The translations under genes and the position numbers were made by a program. A stretch of 64,000 bases of DNA from GCA-002733465 sp965230525 (GTDB lineage: Bacteria; Pseudomonadota; Gammaproteobacteria; Enterobacterales; Kangiellaceae): the NCBI GenBank assembly GCA_965230525.1, contig OZ246008.1, positions 3,782,001 to 3,846,000 of the forward strand. Direction: 5' to 3'. Of this stretch, positions 26,760 through 36,343 are shown in pieces. The notes under the pieces are model-generated. The model was not told the DNA's origin and did no database searches. It was given only the letters and a program-made list of their open reading frames with translations. Each line of letters starts with the position of its first letter. Position 1 is the stretch's first letter.

Positions 26760-29399
26760 TTAAAACTCTTCCCAATCATCACTGGCATGAGTGGTAACAG
26801 GTTTAGCTGTTGTTTTGATTGGCGAAACAATTTTGTCATTTTTTACACCACTTTCTTCGCCAGTTTTGAAAAAGCTCATTAACTCAAGCATGTTACCAGC
26901 TTGTTCTGTCAGTGCTTCTGCTGCCGCCGCGGCCTCTTCAACCAGTGCGGAGTTTTGTTGGGTCATGTTATCCATCTGAGTGACGGCTTGATTTATTTCT
27001 TCAATGCCACTTGCTTGTTCCTGGCTCGCATCAGCAATTTCACTCACTAAGCTGGATACATTTCTGACTGATTCGACAATCTCTGCTAGTTTTTGTCCAG
27101 AGTCGTTGACCAATTCAGTCCCTTGATTCACTTTGTCAACGCTATTGCTGATCAACGATTTAATGTCTTTCGCGGCACTCGCACTTCGCTGCGCTAAGTT
27201 TCTAACTTCGGCGGCTACCACAGCAAATCCTCGACCTTGGTCTCCGGCTCTAGCAGCTTCTACTGCCGCATTTAGTGCCAACAGGTTAGTTTGAAAAGCA
27301 ATTTCATCGATGACGCCGATGATGTCAGAAATTTCTCGAGAAGCATTATTGATTTCTTTCATCGCAACAATCGCGTCTTCAACTACTTTTCCTCCTGACT
27401 CAGCTTGCTTCATGGTTTGATCACTTAACTGATTGGCTTTTTTAGCTGATTCCGAGTTCTCTCTAACGGTAGCTGTTAGCTCTTCCATACTAGAAGCTGT
27501 CTCTTCTAAACTCGATGCTTGCTCTTCCGTTCGCTGACTTAAATCGGTGTTACCTTGTGATATTTCTCTCGAGGAAGTTGAAACATGACTGGAAGATTCC
27601 ATAATTTCGCCAACCATATTCCTTAGATTATCAATCGTTGTATTAATGGAGGCTTGCAACTCTGCGAAAGCGCCTTGATACTCACCATCCATGGTTTTTT
27701 GCAAATTACCACTCGCCATTTCAGTCAATACCGATTGGCAACTCTCTATCGGGTCAACCACTGTATCAAGCATTGTGTTAATTGACGTCGCTAGCTTGCT
27801 CATAAACCCATCAAATTTTGATGCGTCAATTCTCTCGGCAAGATTACCTTCAACGGCTTTGGCGATTAACCCTTCAACTTCTTGTTGCCCGCCGACGAGT
27901 TCAGTATTATCCGTCCATTCAACCGCCGAGCCAAGGTGAGTTCCCTTTTCATCAAATAACGGTATTGCTGTTAGCTGAAAGTGTAAATCAGCGACTTTTA
28001 TATCTGAAGTATAGGGTAAGTTTTCTGGCTTCAATAAGTTTCGTTGATGAGCAGGATTGGCATGAAAGCTGTCAAAGTTTGTCCCAATCACCTCATCAAC
28101 CTTAAAGTTGGGTAGCACTGTTTGAATTTCTGATTCTCGCTTTTTTAACATTTTCTCAACCGCAGGATTCATATAATTTATATTGCCATCAGGGTCGGCC
28201 ATCATTAAATTCACAGTCATTCCTTGAGTCGCTGATACTAGTCGACCTATTTCTATCTCAGCAGCCACTTGTGATGAAATATTTTCCCATTCCAAGCTCG
28301 ATCCAACATACTTTCCTTCAAGGTCGTGAATAGCGGCCACATTCAACTTGATCGTTTGGTCTGCTAATTTAATATTAGTTTGGTATGGTAGATTAGCTGG
28401 ATCGGCGAGCAGCTTTCGTTGATGTTCTGGTTGCTTATGAAAGTCATCAATACACTTGCCTAACATAAATTCTTCAGTCGCTTTAAAGTCTGGCCAAATC
28501 GACTGCATGACGGGTTCAAGTGATTTCAACAATTTAATACTAGATTCATTCAAGTAAGTAATAATTAAATCACGGTCAACCATCATCATGGCAGTAGCAG
28601 AACCGCCCATAGCGCCTTGCATTCGAGATGCCGCATGAAATAGTTTTGTTTGTTCGGTGATGTCAGTAGCGTACTTGACGATTTTCATCGGTTGACCATT
28701 AAGGTCCATGATCGGATTGTATGATGCTTGAATCCAAATCTCTTTACCCGTTTTACTGATTCGCTTGAATTCGCCTGCCTGATATTGACCTTTAGCTAAA
28801 TTTTTCCAAAATTCTTTATACTCATCGCTTTCGCGATAGCCTGACTCGACAAATATACCATGGTGTTTACCCACGATTTCATCGAGCTGGTACTCAACGG
28901 CATTTAGGAAATTTTCATTGGCTCCCAAGATGTTTCCATCGAGGTCAAACTCAATGGTCGCCTGAGACTTTCCAATCGCATCGACTTGACCAGAATAGTC
29001 CGCATTTTGTAGTTTTTGTTCAGTTACGTCAGTCGCAAATTTTATTACTCGGGTAACTTTTCCACTTTTGTCCAGAATAGGGTTGTAAGAGGCCTGAATC
29101 CATATTTCTCTGCCTCCTTTGGCTAACCGTTTATATTCTGCTACTTGAAATTCACCATTCGCTAGTTTATCCCAAAAAGCCTTGTATTCAGGACTATCTT
29201 TGAAGGCAGGCTCAACAAACATACTGTGATGCTTGCCTTTAATTTCAGAAAGCTGGTAACCCATTGCTTGTAAGAACAGATCGTTTGCATCCAATATTGT
29301 GCCTTGTGGATCAAATTCGATTACAGCTTGAGACCGTCGAATCGCTTCAACCTGTCCTACTAATAGCTCATACTGTTCATTAGAATTGAGTTCGCTCAT
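26760..29399 (-). CDS. Soluble PAS-containing methyl-accepting chemotaxis protein
   Basis: An 879-residue receptor without any membrane helix. Two tandem PAS domains (about 12-130 and 135-255) are highly alike (ATIEFDLDGNILGANENFL). Two further PAS-like units follow (about 260-380 and 390-500), each with an FHxxPxHQR motif. A HAMP-like segment (about 505-590) leads to the MCP signalling domain, whose hairpin tip is EIAFQTNLLALNAAVEAARAG. The protein ends in DDWEEF, a tail like the GWEEF/NWETF tether for CheR. PAS stacks often sense oxygen, redox or flavin; the ligand here is unknown. It probably forms a cytoplasmic array with the CheW and CheA genes upstream. Confidence 0.92.
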   Translation of the reverse strand: MSELNSNEQYELLVGQVEAIRRSQAVIEFDPQGTILDANDLFLQAMGYQLSEIKGKHHSMFVEPAFKDSPEYKAFWDKLANGEFQVAEYKRLAKGGREIWIQASYNPILDKSGKVTRVIKFATDVTEQKLQNADYSGQVDAIGKSQATIEFDLDGNILGANENFLNAVEYQLDEIVGKHHGIFVESGYRESDEYKEFWKNLAKGQYQAGEFKRISKTGKEIWIQASYNPIMDLNGQPMKIVKYATDITEQTKLFHAASRMQGAMGGSATAMMMVDRDLIITYLNESSIKLLKSLEPVMQSIWPDFKATEEFMLGKCIDDFHKQPEHQRKLLADPANLPYQTNIKLADQTIKLNVAAIHDLEGKYVGSSLEWENISSQVAAEIEIGRLVSATQGMTVNLMMADPDGNINYMNPAVEKMLKKRESEIQTVLPNFKVDEVIGTNFDSFHANPAHQRNLLKPENLPYTSDIKVADLHFQLTAIPLFDEKGTHLGSAVEWTDNTELVGGQQEVEGLIAKAVEGNLAERIDASKFDGFMSKLATSINTMLDTVVDPIESCQSVLTEMASGNLQKTMDGEYQGAFAELQASINTTIDNLRNMVGEIMESSSHVSTSSREISQGNTDLSQRTEEQASSLEETASSMEELTATVRENSESAKKANQLSDQTMKQAESGGKVVEDAIVAMKEINNASREISDIIGVIDEIAFQTNLLALNAAVEAARAGDQGRGFAVVAAEVRNLAQRSASAAKDIKSLISNSVDKVNQGTELVNDSGQKLAEIVESVRNVSSLVSEIADASQEQASGIEEINQAVTQMDNMTQQNSALVEEAAAAAEALTEQAGNMLELMSFFKTGEESGVKNDKIVSPIKTTAKPVTTHASDDWEEF

Positions 29400-29466
29400 G
29401 ATAAATTCCTTGATAATTTAAATAGGTCTATTCATTCTATTTTGTTAATAGTAATTGCTTAATGAT

Positions 29467-29967
29467 TTACTCAGCGAGAGCCTCCCAATCAATTAACTGA
29501 TTGGTCTCTAGAATAACTATCATTGACTCTTTGATTTTAGTGATACCCTTTATAAATTTTGTATCAACTTTACCGCCAAAACTTGGTGACTTTTTGATGT
29601 CTAACTTCTTGATGTCATAAACGTCGGCGACAGCATCTACCACAATACCGATGATGCCTTCAGTTTTATCCGCAAGTTCAGTTTTCAAAATTATAACCAC
29701 TGTGGTTGGCGTACAACTCGTATCGGTGTATTTAAACCTTACTCTTAGATCAATAATGGGCACCATCGTGCCGCGCCAGTCGATAACACCTCGAATATAC
29801 TCGGGCGTGTTGGGCATCGGTCTTGGCTCAATCCAGCAGTGAATTTCTTGCACCGCAAGAATATCCACGCCATATTCATCTTGTCCCATTAAGAAGGTGA
29901 GGAACTGTTCCTCTGTTTGGTGATTGCTCTGTTCGGACTGCGCCACCGTGTTTGATTGCTCAGGCAT
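29467..29967 (-). CDS. cheW: CheW coupling protein, second copy
   Basis: A 166-residue CheW. The core FLTFLMGQDEYGVDILAVQEI, PEYIRGVIDWRGTMVPIIDLR and VVDAVADVYDI is typical. The start is the ATG at 29967 (MPEQSNTV), which overlaps the end of the previous cheW by eight bases (ATGCCTGA). A TTG at 29994 would add nine atypical residues. It couples CheA to the soluble receptor; two non-identical cheW genes in a row may fill different sites in the array. Confidence 0.93.
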   Translation of the reverse strand: MPEQSNTVAQSEQSNHQTEEQFLTFLMGQDEYGVDILAVQEIHCWIEPRPMPNTPEYIRGVIDWRGTMVPIIDLRVRFKYTDTSCTPTTVVIILKTELADKTEGIIGIVVDAVADVYDIKKLDIKKSPSFGGKVDTKFIKGITKIKESMIVILETNQLIDWEALAE

Positions 29968-30511
29968 TTCCAACCCCAGTATATGGATGTTCAATGAGTT
30001 CTAAATTTAGCAATTGCCCTAACTCAAGTAAGGTAACAGCTTTACCCTCAATGGTCATCACACCGTCAGTGAACCTTGAATCAACACCACTCCCATAATC
30101 GGGCACTTCTGAAATATCCGATTCTTCTGCATTAAAAACATCCGATACGCCATCCACAACACAGCCCATCAATCGTTCTCCCACTTGATTTTCGACCTTC
30201 AAAATAATAATGACCGTGGTTTCCAAGTAAGTCGGATTTTTAAAACTAAATCGGCGTCGTAAATCCATGACTGGCACAATAGTCCCTCTTAGATTAAGCA
30301 CACCTTTAATGTAATAAGGTGAATTGGGTAAAAACGTGGGCTGTTCCCACCCTCTAATTTCTTGCACACTTAAAATGTTTACCGCGAAAATTTCACCCCC
30401 AACGGTAAAGCTCAGGTATTGATTACCTTTTTCTTGTTCATCGAGATCCATATTTAGCGTGGACAGATTTTGAACCTGCTCAGCAAATACGTCTTGTAAT
30501 TGTGATGACAT
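29960..30511 (-). CDS. cheW: CheW coupling protein, first copy
   Basis: A 183-residue CheW with an N-terminal extension of about 30 residues. The core is YLSFTVGGEIFAVNILSVQEI, PYYIKGVLNLRGTIVPVMDLR and CVVDGVSDVFN. It differs clearly from the next cheW, so this is not a recent duplication. It follows cheA by 49 bp and overlaps the second cheW at its end. Confidence 0.94.
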   Translation of the reverse strand: MSSQLQDVFAEQVQNLSTLNMDLDEQEKGNQYLSFTVGGEIFAVNILSVQEIRGWEQPTFLPNSPYYIKGVLNLRGTIVPVMDLRRRFSFKNPTYLETTVIIILKVENQVGERLMGCVVDGVSDVFNAEESDISEVPDYGSGVDSRFTDGVMTIEGKAVTLLELGQLLNLELIEHPYTGVGNA

Positions 30512-30560
30512 AAAACTTTTCCGTGATAACTAAATACTAAAACTATATCGCTTAACCCTG

Positions 30561-32660
30561 TTAAGCGACTCGTTCACGCTTGTTGTTTGCTCGCTCACCC
30601 GAACGTTTGGCTAAGCCAACAATATCCAAAATTAATGAAACTCGCCCATCTCCTAAAATGGTTGCACCGGAGACGCCTTCGATAGATTTGTAATGAGTTT
30701 CTAAGCTCTTAATGACAACTTGTTGTTGACCAAGTAATTCATCGATTTTTATTGCTATTTTTCTATTCTCACCTTCAACGATTGCGATCAATCCTTGATT
30801 AATTGATTGCGCATCCTGTTTAATCTCAAACTCAGTGCACAAATCAACAATTGGAATGTATTCGCCATCATTGTTATAAACTGGCATATCACCCGCTATT
30901 CGAGTAATTTGAATACTGGATAATGGAATTGATTCCACGATGGATGCTAATGGAATGACAAAGATTTGATCAGCAGAGCGAACAAGCTGACCATCTAAAA
31001 TAGCTAATGTTAATGGTAGTCTAATAGTAAATACGGTTCCCTCTCCTAACTCGGAACTAATGTCGACACTACCGCCCAAATTATTAATATTTCGTTTTAC
31101 CACATCCATTCCAACACCACGACCAGAAACATCACTGACTACCGCCGCGGTGGAAAAACCCGGCTCCATTATCATTCCGATGATCTGATCTTTCGGTAAC
31201 TCCGTGCCTTCAGCAATCATGCCTTTCTCTATCGCCTTGGCATAAATAATATCCGGATCAATACCAGCACCATCATCTTTGATTTCGATAATAATATTGC
31301 CACCTTGGTGATAGGCTTCGAGTGTTATAGTTCCAGTTTCATTTTTACCCGCAGCTAATCGCTGCTCAGTTGATTCAATACCATGATCCAAAGCATTTCG
31401 AATTAGATGGGTTAAAGGGTCACCGATTTGTTCCATCACTGTCTTGTCGAGCTCGGTTTCTTCACCTCGAATAACCAAGTCGATTTTTTTGCCTAATTGA
31501 GCTGATAAATCTCTCACCATTCTTGGTAAACGATTAAACACGAAACCAATTGGAAGCATTCGAATACGCATTACGCTTTCTTGCAATTCGCGAGTATTTG
31601 CCTCAAGTTCTCTTAAACCACTTATAAGTTGCTCTACTTTACTCATGTCAAAATTTTCACCCAATTCACCAAGCATGGATTGGGTTATTACTAACTCTCC
31701 GACTAAATCAATTAGCATATCAACCTTGTCGATGCCAACACGAATTGAAGCGTTGCTCGAAGGCTTTTTTACATTTGATTTATTCTTCTCTGATTTAATT
31801 GGAACTAAGGTATTTTCCCCTTCAACCGCTTTTGATTGCGCCACTGGGGGTGCAGATGCAGATTCTTGTTTAACCTCCTGTGGAGTCGCGTTTTGCTCGG
31901 TTATTTGTTGTTGCGCATTAGAACCTGCTTGAGATTGATTATCATCAACTGTTATGTCTAGCTGGCAATCATCTTCCACCCACTCAAATACTTCTTTTAT
32001 GGCTGATTTATCTTCCGAAGTATCCAGCTCTAATTGCCAAGATAAATAACAGTTTTCAGGGTCGATAGATTCAAAATCCGGTAGTTTGGACACGTCAACC
32101 TTGACTTCTAAGCCACCCAATCCTTGCAACTCTTTAAACATGCGTAATGGCTCATTACCCGTCTGTAAAATATACGCTTCTGGTGCAAATTTTATTTTCC
32201 ATACAAGCAGCCCTTCATCTTGGTTTGCTTGATCAGACTCTGTTAATAAATCAGCTTTTTCTGAATCAGATCCACCTTCTTTATTTAAAAGCTGATTAAA
32301 GTAGCTAACAATTTCTAAGTAGTCATCACTCACGGTTTCTCCGTCCTGTAACTGGTTGAGCATTCCTCGTAAACAGTCGACAGACTTCAATAACAGGTCA
32401 ATAATTTCTCTGGTTATTGCTCGTTTGCCATCTCTCACCTCATCAAGTAATGTTTCTAATACATGGGTGAACTCCGCAACTTGATTAAAGTTAAACGTTG
32501 CACTACCGCCTTTGATTGAGTGAGCGGCTCGAAAGATAGTGTTTACACTTTCCAGGTCAGCATCTTCTTCCAACTCAAGTAGTTCTTGCTCCATAACGTC
32601 TAAGCCTTCAAAGCTTTCTTCGAAGAAAACGGAGTGAAACTGGCTTAGATCGATTTCCAT
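30561..32660 (-). CDS. cheA: CheA histidine kinase of the second chemosensory system
   Basis: A 699-residue CheA. The P1 domain has H47 in FRAAHSIKGGSATF. A variable middle segment (about 145-245) may be a divergent P2 domain, and a Gln/Ala/Ser-rich linker follows. The dimerisation, ATPase (NALDHGIES, SGRGVGMDVV) and CheW-like C-terminal domains are complete. It lacks the four acidic repeats and the Lys-Pro-Ala run of the flagellar CheA, which agrees with separate arrays. It lies 62 bp after its cheY. Confidence 0.96.
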   Translation of the reverse strand: MEIDLSQFHSVFFEESFEGLDVMEQELLELEEDADLESVNTIFRAAHSIKGGSATFNFNQVAEFTHVLETLLDEVRDGKRAITREIIDLLLKSVDCLRGMLNQLQDGETVSDDYLEIVSYFNQLLNKEGGSDSEKADLLTESDQANQDEGLLVWKIKFAPEAYILQTGNEPLRMFKELQGLGGLEVKVDVSKLPDFESIDPENCYLSWQLELDTSEDKSAIKEVFEWVEDDCQLDITVDDNQSQAGSNAQQQITEQNATPQEVKQESASAPPVAQSKAVEGENTLVPIKSEKNKSNVKKPSSNASIRVGIDKVDMLIDLVGELVITQSMLGELGENFDMSKVEQLISGLRELEANTRELQESVMRIRMLPIGFVFNRLPRMVRDLSAQLGKKIDLVIRGEETELDKTVMEQIGDPLTHLIRNALDHGIESTEQRLAAGKNETGTITLEAYHQGGNIIIEIKDDGAGIDPDIIYAKAIEKGMIAEGTELPKDQIIGMIMEPGFSTAAVVSDVSGRGVGMDVVKRNINNLGGSVDISSELGEGTVFTIRLPLTLAILDGQLVRSADQIFVIPLASIVESIPLSSIQITRIAGDMPVYNNDGEYIPIVDLCTEFEIKQDAQSINQGLIAIVEGENRKIAIKIDELLGQQQVVIKSLETHYKSIEGVSGATILGDGRVSLILDIVGLAKRSGERANNKRERVA

Positions 32661-32722
32661 TAGTCGGTTCCTAATTTACAGCGCTTGTTAATCATTTAAA
32701 TAACCAGATTAGATTTTTTGAA

Positions 32723-33085
32723 TTAGCCAACCACTTTTTTTACCGTGGCCAATAATTGATCGGGGTTAAATGGCTTAACAATCCATCCAGTTGCCCCTGC
32801 ACTTCGTCCTTGCTGTTTCTTGTCAGATGATGATTCAGTGGTCAACATTAATATGGGAGTAAATTTGAAGTTTGGGAGCTGTCTAAGTTCTTTGCATAAT
32901 GTAATACCGTCCATTTTAGGCATATTAACGTCGGAAATTACCACATCAAACGCTTGAGACTTTGCGATGGCTAGTGCTTCCGTTCCATCAGCAGCATCAG
33001 TTACATCAAATCCAGCACTTTTCAGCGTAAAAACAACCATTTGTCGCATTGAAGCTGAATCATCCACTGCTAGTATTTTAGTCAT
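32723..33085 (-). CDS. cheY: CheY-like response regulator of the second system
   Basis: A 120-residue receiver with D8/D9, phospho-acceptor D52 in VISDVNMPKMDG, Thr in MLTTES and Lys in IVKPFNP. The sequence differs from motility CheY (no FSTMRR or DWNMPGM), so it may not bind FliM and may instead be a phosphate sink or signal to another partner. It lies between the STAS gene and cheA. Confidence 0.93.
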   Translation of the reverse strand: MTKILAVDDSASMRQMVVFTLKSAGFDVTDAADGTEALAIAKSQAFDVVISDVNMPKMDGITLCKELRQLPNFKFTPILMLTTESSSDKKQQGRSAGATGWIVKPFNPDQLLATVKKVVG

Positions 33086-33118
33086 TCAAATTTTCTCCAA
33101 TCATCAATTAAATTAAGT

Positions 33119-33397
33119 TCAGTCGAGAGCTAGTTGTGTTTTTAACCCAAGCAGTTCACTGGCATTAATTAACGCCTCACTAGGTTTTTGCCAACTAACT
33201 CGTTTATTGCTTTTTTCGGCATGCTGTTTAAATGCTAGGACCAATTGCAATCCCGCAGTGTCAGCTCTTTGGACTTTATCGGAAATAAGTAAGATATGAT
33301 CTTTTTTGGCCAGTGCTGCGCTTAGCCGTTCTTTTAAGCTGGCAGCGTGCATTATATCTAGTGCAGTACCCAAACTGACCGTGGTTTTATCGCTCAC
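33119..33397 (-). CDS. Small STAS-domain protein heading the second che cluster
   Basis: A 92-residue STAS protein. In the segment QRADTAGLQLV the position of the regulatory serine is alanine (A48) after T47, so the usual phosphorylation switch appears to be missing, unlike the STAS protein at 23674. Similar small STAS proteins precede cheY-cheA in several accessory chemosensory clusters; their role is not known to me. The start is GTG at 33397 with AAGAGAG upstream. Confidence 0.82.
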   Translation of the reverse strand: MSDKTTVSLGTALDIMHAASLKERLSAALAKKDHILLISDKVQRADTAGLQLVLAFKQHAEKSNKRVSWQKPSEALINASELLGLKTQLALD

Positions 33398-33591
33398 AGA
33401 TAGACTCTCTTGACCCGCATTAGCAGAAACCTTTTGACTCCCCGTGAGGGTTCACCAAATGATCCGCCATTTTTAAAAGTATTAATAAAGGTATAGCAGA
33501 AATTTAAGAAGTTTCTAGCTTTTTGCAGGGCCTATCTTAGGATGGAGTAAAAATCAATTTGTCGAGGGTTACCGAGCAAAGCGGCGTCAGA

Positions 33592-33611
33592 CTATCTCAA
33601 ATGCGAGATAG
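33592..33611 (-). terminator. Hairpin immediately after fliJ
   Basis: A perfect 7-bp stem, CTATCTC and GAGATAG, with a six-base loop starts four bases after the fliJ stop. No T-tract follows, so it may be a weak or Rho-assisted terminator, or an mRNA-stabilising stem at the border between the flagellar operon and the inserted che cluster. Confidence 0.4.
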
Positions 33612-33615
33612 CAAG

Positions 33616-34062
33616 CTAAAACCGCTTCTGTCTTAAGAATGCCTGAGTTGACATTTCATCTACTTGGGCGCTTTCTCGCTTTTCTGATTGGCGATTTTCT
33701 TTATTCTTTATTTTATCAATCGCGCTACCGATGGCATTGTTTCGGCTATTATCTTCTCGCCAATTGTCTTGGCTTTGGACCAAAGACTTCTCGCTTTCTT
33801 CTACAACTTGCTCTTGATGTTGGATGGCTGTGTCGAGCTTGGTTAAAAACAAATGGTATTGCTGTAATTGATCGCCAAACATGCCTTGCTGAGTCTTTTC
33901 CGACATTGATAAAACGTATTCCGCACGATAATTTCTAAGCTGGGCTAATTTATTCAGCTGCAATTTACGATATTCAACCGACTTGCCCAAGTTTTGAGCC
34001 GCTGCTTTTTCTTTGTTTTCAGCAAGTTGCTTGATTGGTTTTAATCGTTTTGAGGCGTTCAT
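33616..34062 (-). CDS. fliJ: Flagellar export chaperone FliJ
   Basis: A 148-residue, highly charged, coiled-coil protein (RLKPIKQLAENKEKAAAQNL...). It sits directly after fliI, where FliJ belongs, and has the family's usual length from the ATG at 34062, which has AAAGAGAAG upstream. An in-frame ATG at 34083 would add seven residues with no ribosome site. FliJ links the FliI ATPase ring to FlhA. Sequence similarity is weak, as usual for FliJ, so position weighs heavily. Confidence 0.86.
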   Translation of the reverse strand: MNASKRLKPIKQLAENKEKAAAQNLGKSVEYRKLQLNKLAQLRNYRAEYVLSMSEKTQQGMFGDQLQQYHLFLTKLDTAIQHQEQVVEESEKSLVQSQDNWREDNSRNNAIGSAIDKIKNKENRQSEKRESAQVDEMSTQAFLRQKRF

Positions 34063-34137
34063 TAGCTTCTCTTTGGATCCCATGTAAGTGTTGCAATTAA
34101 AGACTTAAATGGCTTTTTAAGTATAGTCTAAATAGCC

Positions 34138-35472
34138 CTAATTGGTCATCATTTGTCTAAGTTCATCAATACTTTCATCCATTCGGACCTTTTCATTTAT
34201 GTTTTGACAAAGGAACGAACGAATTTCGGGCATGCTTTCTATCGCGTCGTCAATAACAGGGTCACTGCCCTTTTGATAAGCACCCACCGTAATTAAATCT
34301 TTATTTTGTTGATAACTTGAATACAGGTATTTGAGTTGCGATATAGCTTCTCTGTGACTTTCTTCTGTAATCTGATTAATCACTCGGCTCACTGAACCTT
34401 CAATATCAATGGCAGGATAATGACCTGAATCGGCAAGCGCTCTTGATAACACCACATGCCCATCGAGTATAGCCCTGGCCGCGTCAACAATAGGGTCTTG
34501 TTGATCATCACCTTCTGCAAGCACGGTATAAAAAGCGGTAATGGAACCACCATCGGTATCACCATTACCGGCACGTTCAACCAGCTGCGGCATTCGTGCA
34601 AACACCGAAGGTGGATATCCTTTGGTCGCTGGCGGTTCTCCAATGGCCAGCGCTACTTCGCGCTGAGCTTGGCAAAAGCGTGTTAGGGAATCCATTAAAA
34701 GCAAAACATCTTTGCCCTGATCTCTAAAGTATTCAGCGATGGTGGTTGCTGCCATGGCACCTTGAATTCGCATTAAGGGTGAATTATCGGCCGGTACCGC
34801 GACAACCACAGCTCGCCTTAGCCCTTCCTCTCCGAGAATTTGCTCAATAAATTCCTTTACTTCTCTGCCCCGCTCACCGATTAACCCGACCACAATAATC
34901 TCGGCCTCCGTAAAGCGAGTCATCATTCCAAGCAGGACACTTTTACCGACGCCACTACCTGCCATCAATCCCATCCGTTGTCCTCTGCCAACAGTTAACA
35001 CCGAATTGATCGAACGTACGCCGACGTCCAAAGGCTCTTGCACCGGCTTTCGCTTTAGTGGATTGACAGTATCAGCCACTAAGGGTCTAGTCTGAGAACA
35101 ATGCACCGGACCACGATTATCAATCGGCTGCCCTTGCCCATTCAGTACGCGACCAAGTAATGCCCGCCCTACCGGAATTTCGGGAGCGCGCCCAGTCGGA
35201 ATAACTCGAGCTCCTGGACCTAACCCTTGAATACTGCCAATTGGCATTAAGTAGATTTTATCATCTGAAAAACCAACCACTTCCGCGTCTTCCAAGCTGC
35301 CGCTGATGGTTTCAATTTGACAACGCTCTCCGATATTGACATTACAACCGACAGCTTCAAGAGTCATTCCAATCATGCGTGTCAGTCGTCCCTCCACCAC
35401 AATACTGGATTGGTTTTCTAATTTGGACTGGTACTTATTTAAAAACGCACTAAAGGTTTCATCCGTTTGCAT
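34138..35472 (-). CDS. fliI: Flagellum-specific export ATPase FliI
   Basis: A 444-residue F1-type ATPase. The Walker A segment GLMAGSGVGKSVLLGMM is followed by RGREVKEFIE, Walker B LLLMDSLTRFCQAQREVALAIGEPPATKGYPPSVF and the C-terminal helical domain. The start is the ATG at 35472 (MQTDETFSAF), with CAGGTGA upstream, giving a 14-base overlap with fliH. A longer frame to 35550 reads through the end of fliH and is unlikely. Confidence 0.96.
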   Translation of the reverse strand: MQTDETFSAFLNKYQSKLENQSSIVVEGRLTRMIGMTLEAVGCNVNIGERCQIETISGSLEDAEVVGFSDDKIYLMPIGSIQGLGPGARVIPTGRAPEIPVGRALLGRVLNGQGQPIDNRGPVHCSQTRPLVADTVNPLKRKPVQEPLDVGVRSINSVLTVGRGQRMGLMAGSGVGKSVLLGMMTRFTEAEIIVVGLIGERGREVKEFIEQILGEEGLRRAVVVAVPADNSPLMRIQGAMAATTIAEYFRDQGKDVLLLMDSLTRFCQAQREVALAIGEPPATKGYPPSVFARMPQLVERAGNGDTDGGSITAFYTVLAEGDDQQDPIVDAARAILDGHVVLSRALADSGHYPAIDIEGSVSRVINQITEESHREAISQLKYLYSSYQQNKDLITVGAYQKGSDPVIDDAIESMPEIRSFLCQNINEKVRMDESIDELRQMMTN

Positions 35473-36160
35473 TATCTTCACCTGCTCTTTGTCCACCGGC
35501 AATACGGCTGAACAAAACTGCGATTTGACGGTCCACGGAGGCATCAACATTAGAATTGTCGGTTTTTAGTAAACAACCACCTCGCTCCATCGAAGGTTCT
35601 TCGACAAGTTTCCAGCGAGAGTCTGGAGAATCTTCATCGATTGATAAAACATTTCGGATCACCGCTGCATCCTCTGGATGAAGCTGGACTTGAATGTTTT
35701 TGGAACCTACCGGCAAAAGCTTTAATGCATCTCTGATAATGGCAATGAGCTGTGTTGGATCTTGCTTTAATTCTCGCCTAACAATTTGCCTTGAGATAGC
35801 AAATGCCATTTGCAATAACGCTTGCTCAGTTTGCTCGCCACAAGCTTGGGTTGGTTCAGCAAGTTGTTGAATCAAGCTTTCTAATAACAGCACTCTCGCA
35901 TCAACTTGTTCTTGCGCATTGGCTAAACCATCGGCTTGACCTTTTTGAAACCCTTCTTGATAAGCAGCATCTCTAATCGCTTGGATTTCATCTTCGGAAA
36001 TTTTTTCAACGAGCTCGACTTCTTGTTCCTGCTCTTCCTCGACAGGTTGACGAAAAATCTTGCCTTCAGGTGCATCAATCGCAGGCATTTCCCACTTAGC
36101 AAAGTTAGTCACATTTCGCAGTGGCTTTGTCGGCTCGTCAGATTTTGCTTTAGTAACCAT
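35459..36160 (-). CDS. fliH: Flagellar export regulator FliH
   Basis: A 233-residue protein. The N-terminal part has FAKWEMPAID, a conserved tryptophan motif in polar-flagellate FliH; an acidic stretch (EEEQEQEVELVEK) and a helix with glycine-spaced repeats (AAYQEGFQKGQADGLANAQEQ) follow, then the C-terminal V-ATPase E-like domain. It dimerises and binds FliI and FliN. It lies 183 bp downstream of fliG. Confidence 0.93.
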   Translation of the reverse strand: MVTKAKSDEPTKPLRNVTNFAKWEMPAIDAPEGKIFRQPVEEEQEQEVELVEKISEDEIQAIRDAAYQEGFQKGQADGLANAQEQVDARVLLLESLIQQLAEPTQACGEQTEQALLQMAFAISRQIVRRELKQDPTQLIAIIRDALKLLPVGSKNIQVQLHPEDAAVIRNVLSIDEDSPDSRWKLVEEPSMERGGCLLKTDNSNVDASVDRQIAVLFSRIAGGQRAGEDNANG

Positions 36161-36343
36161 GTATAAATAACCAACTTTTACTTGAATTTCAGATGTGTTT
36201 TAAGAAAACTTATAACACACATTGAATACTTACAAATAACACCAATCAAGATCTCATCTCCATTAGTCTGGATAGAATCAACCAGTATACAATGCCAGAC
36301 GAACAATGCCTTTGCCAACAAAATTCCAATTCGTTAGTTGTTG

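Noticed and set aside
33398..33615. Promoter for the second chemosensory cluster
   Set aside because: Only an extended -10-like TGCTATACC on the minus strand (about 33490-33498) was found, with no -35 and no sigma-54 or sigma-28 match. Too weak to list.
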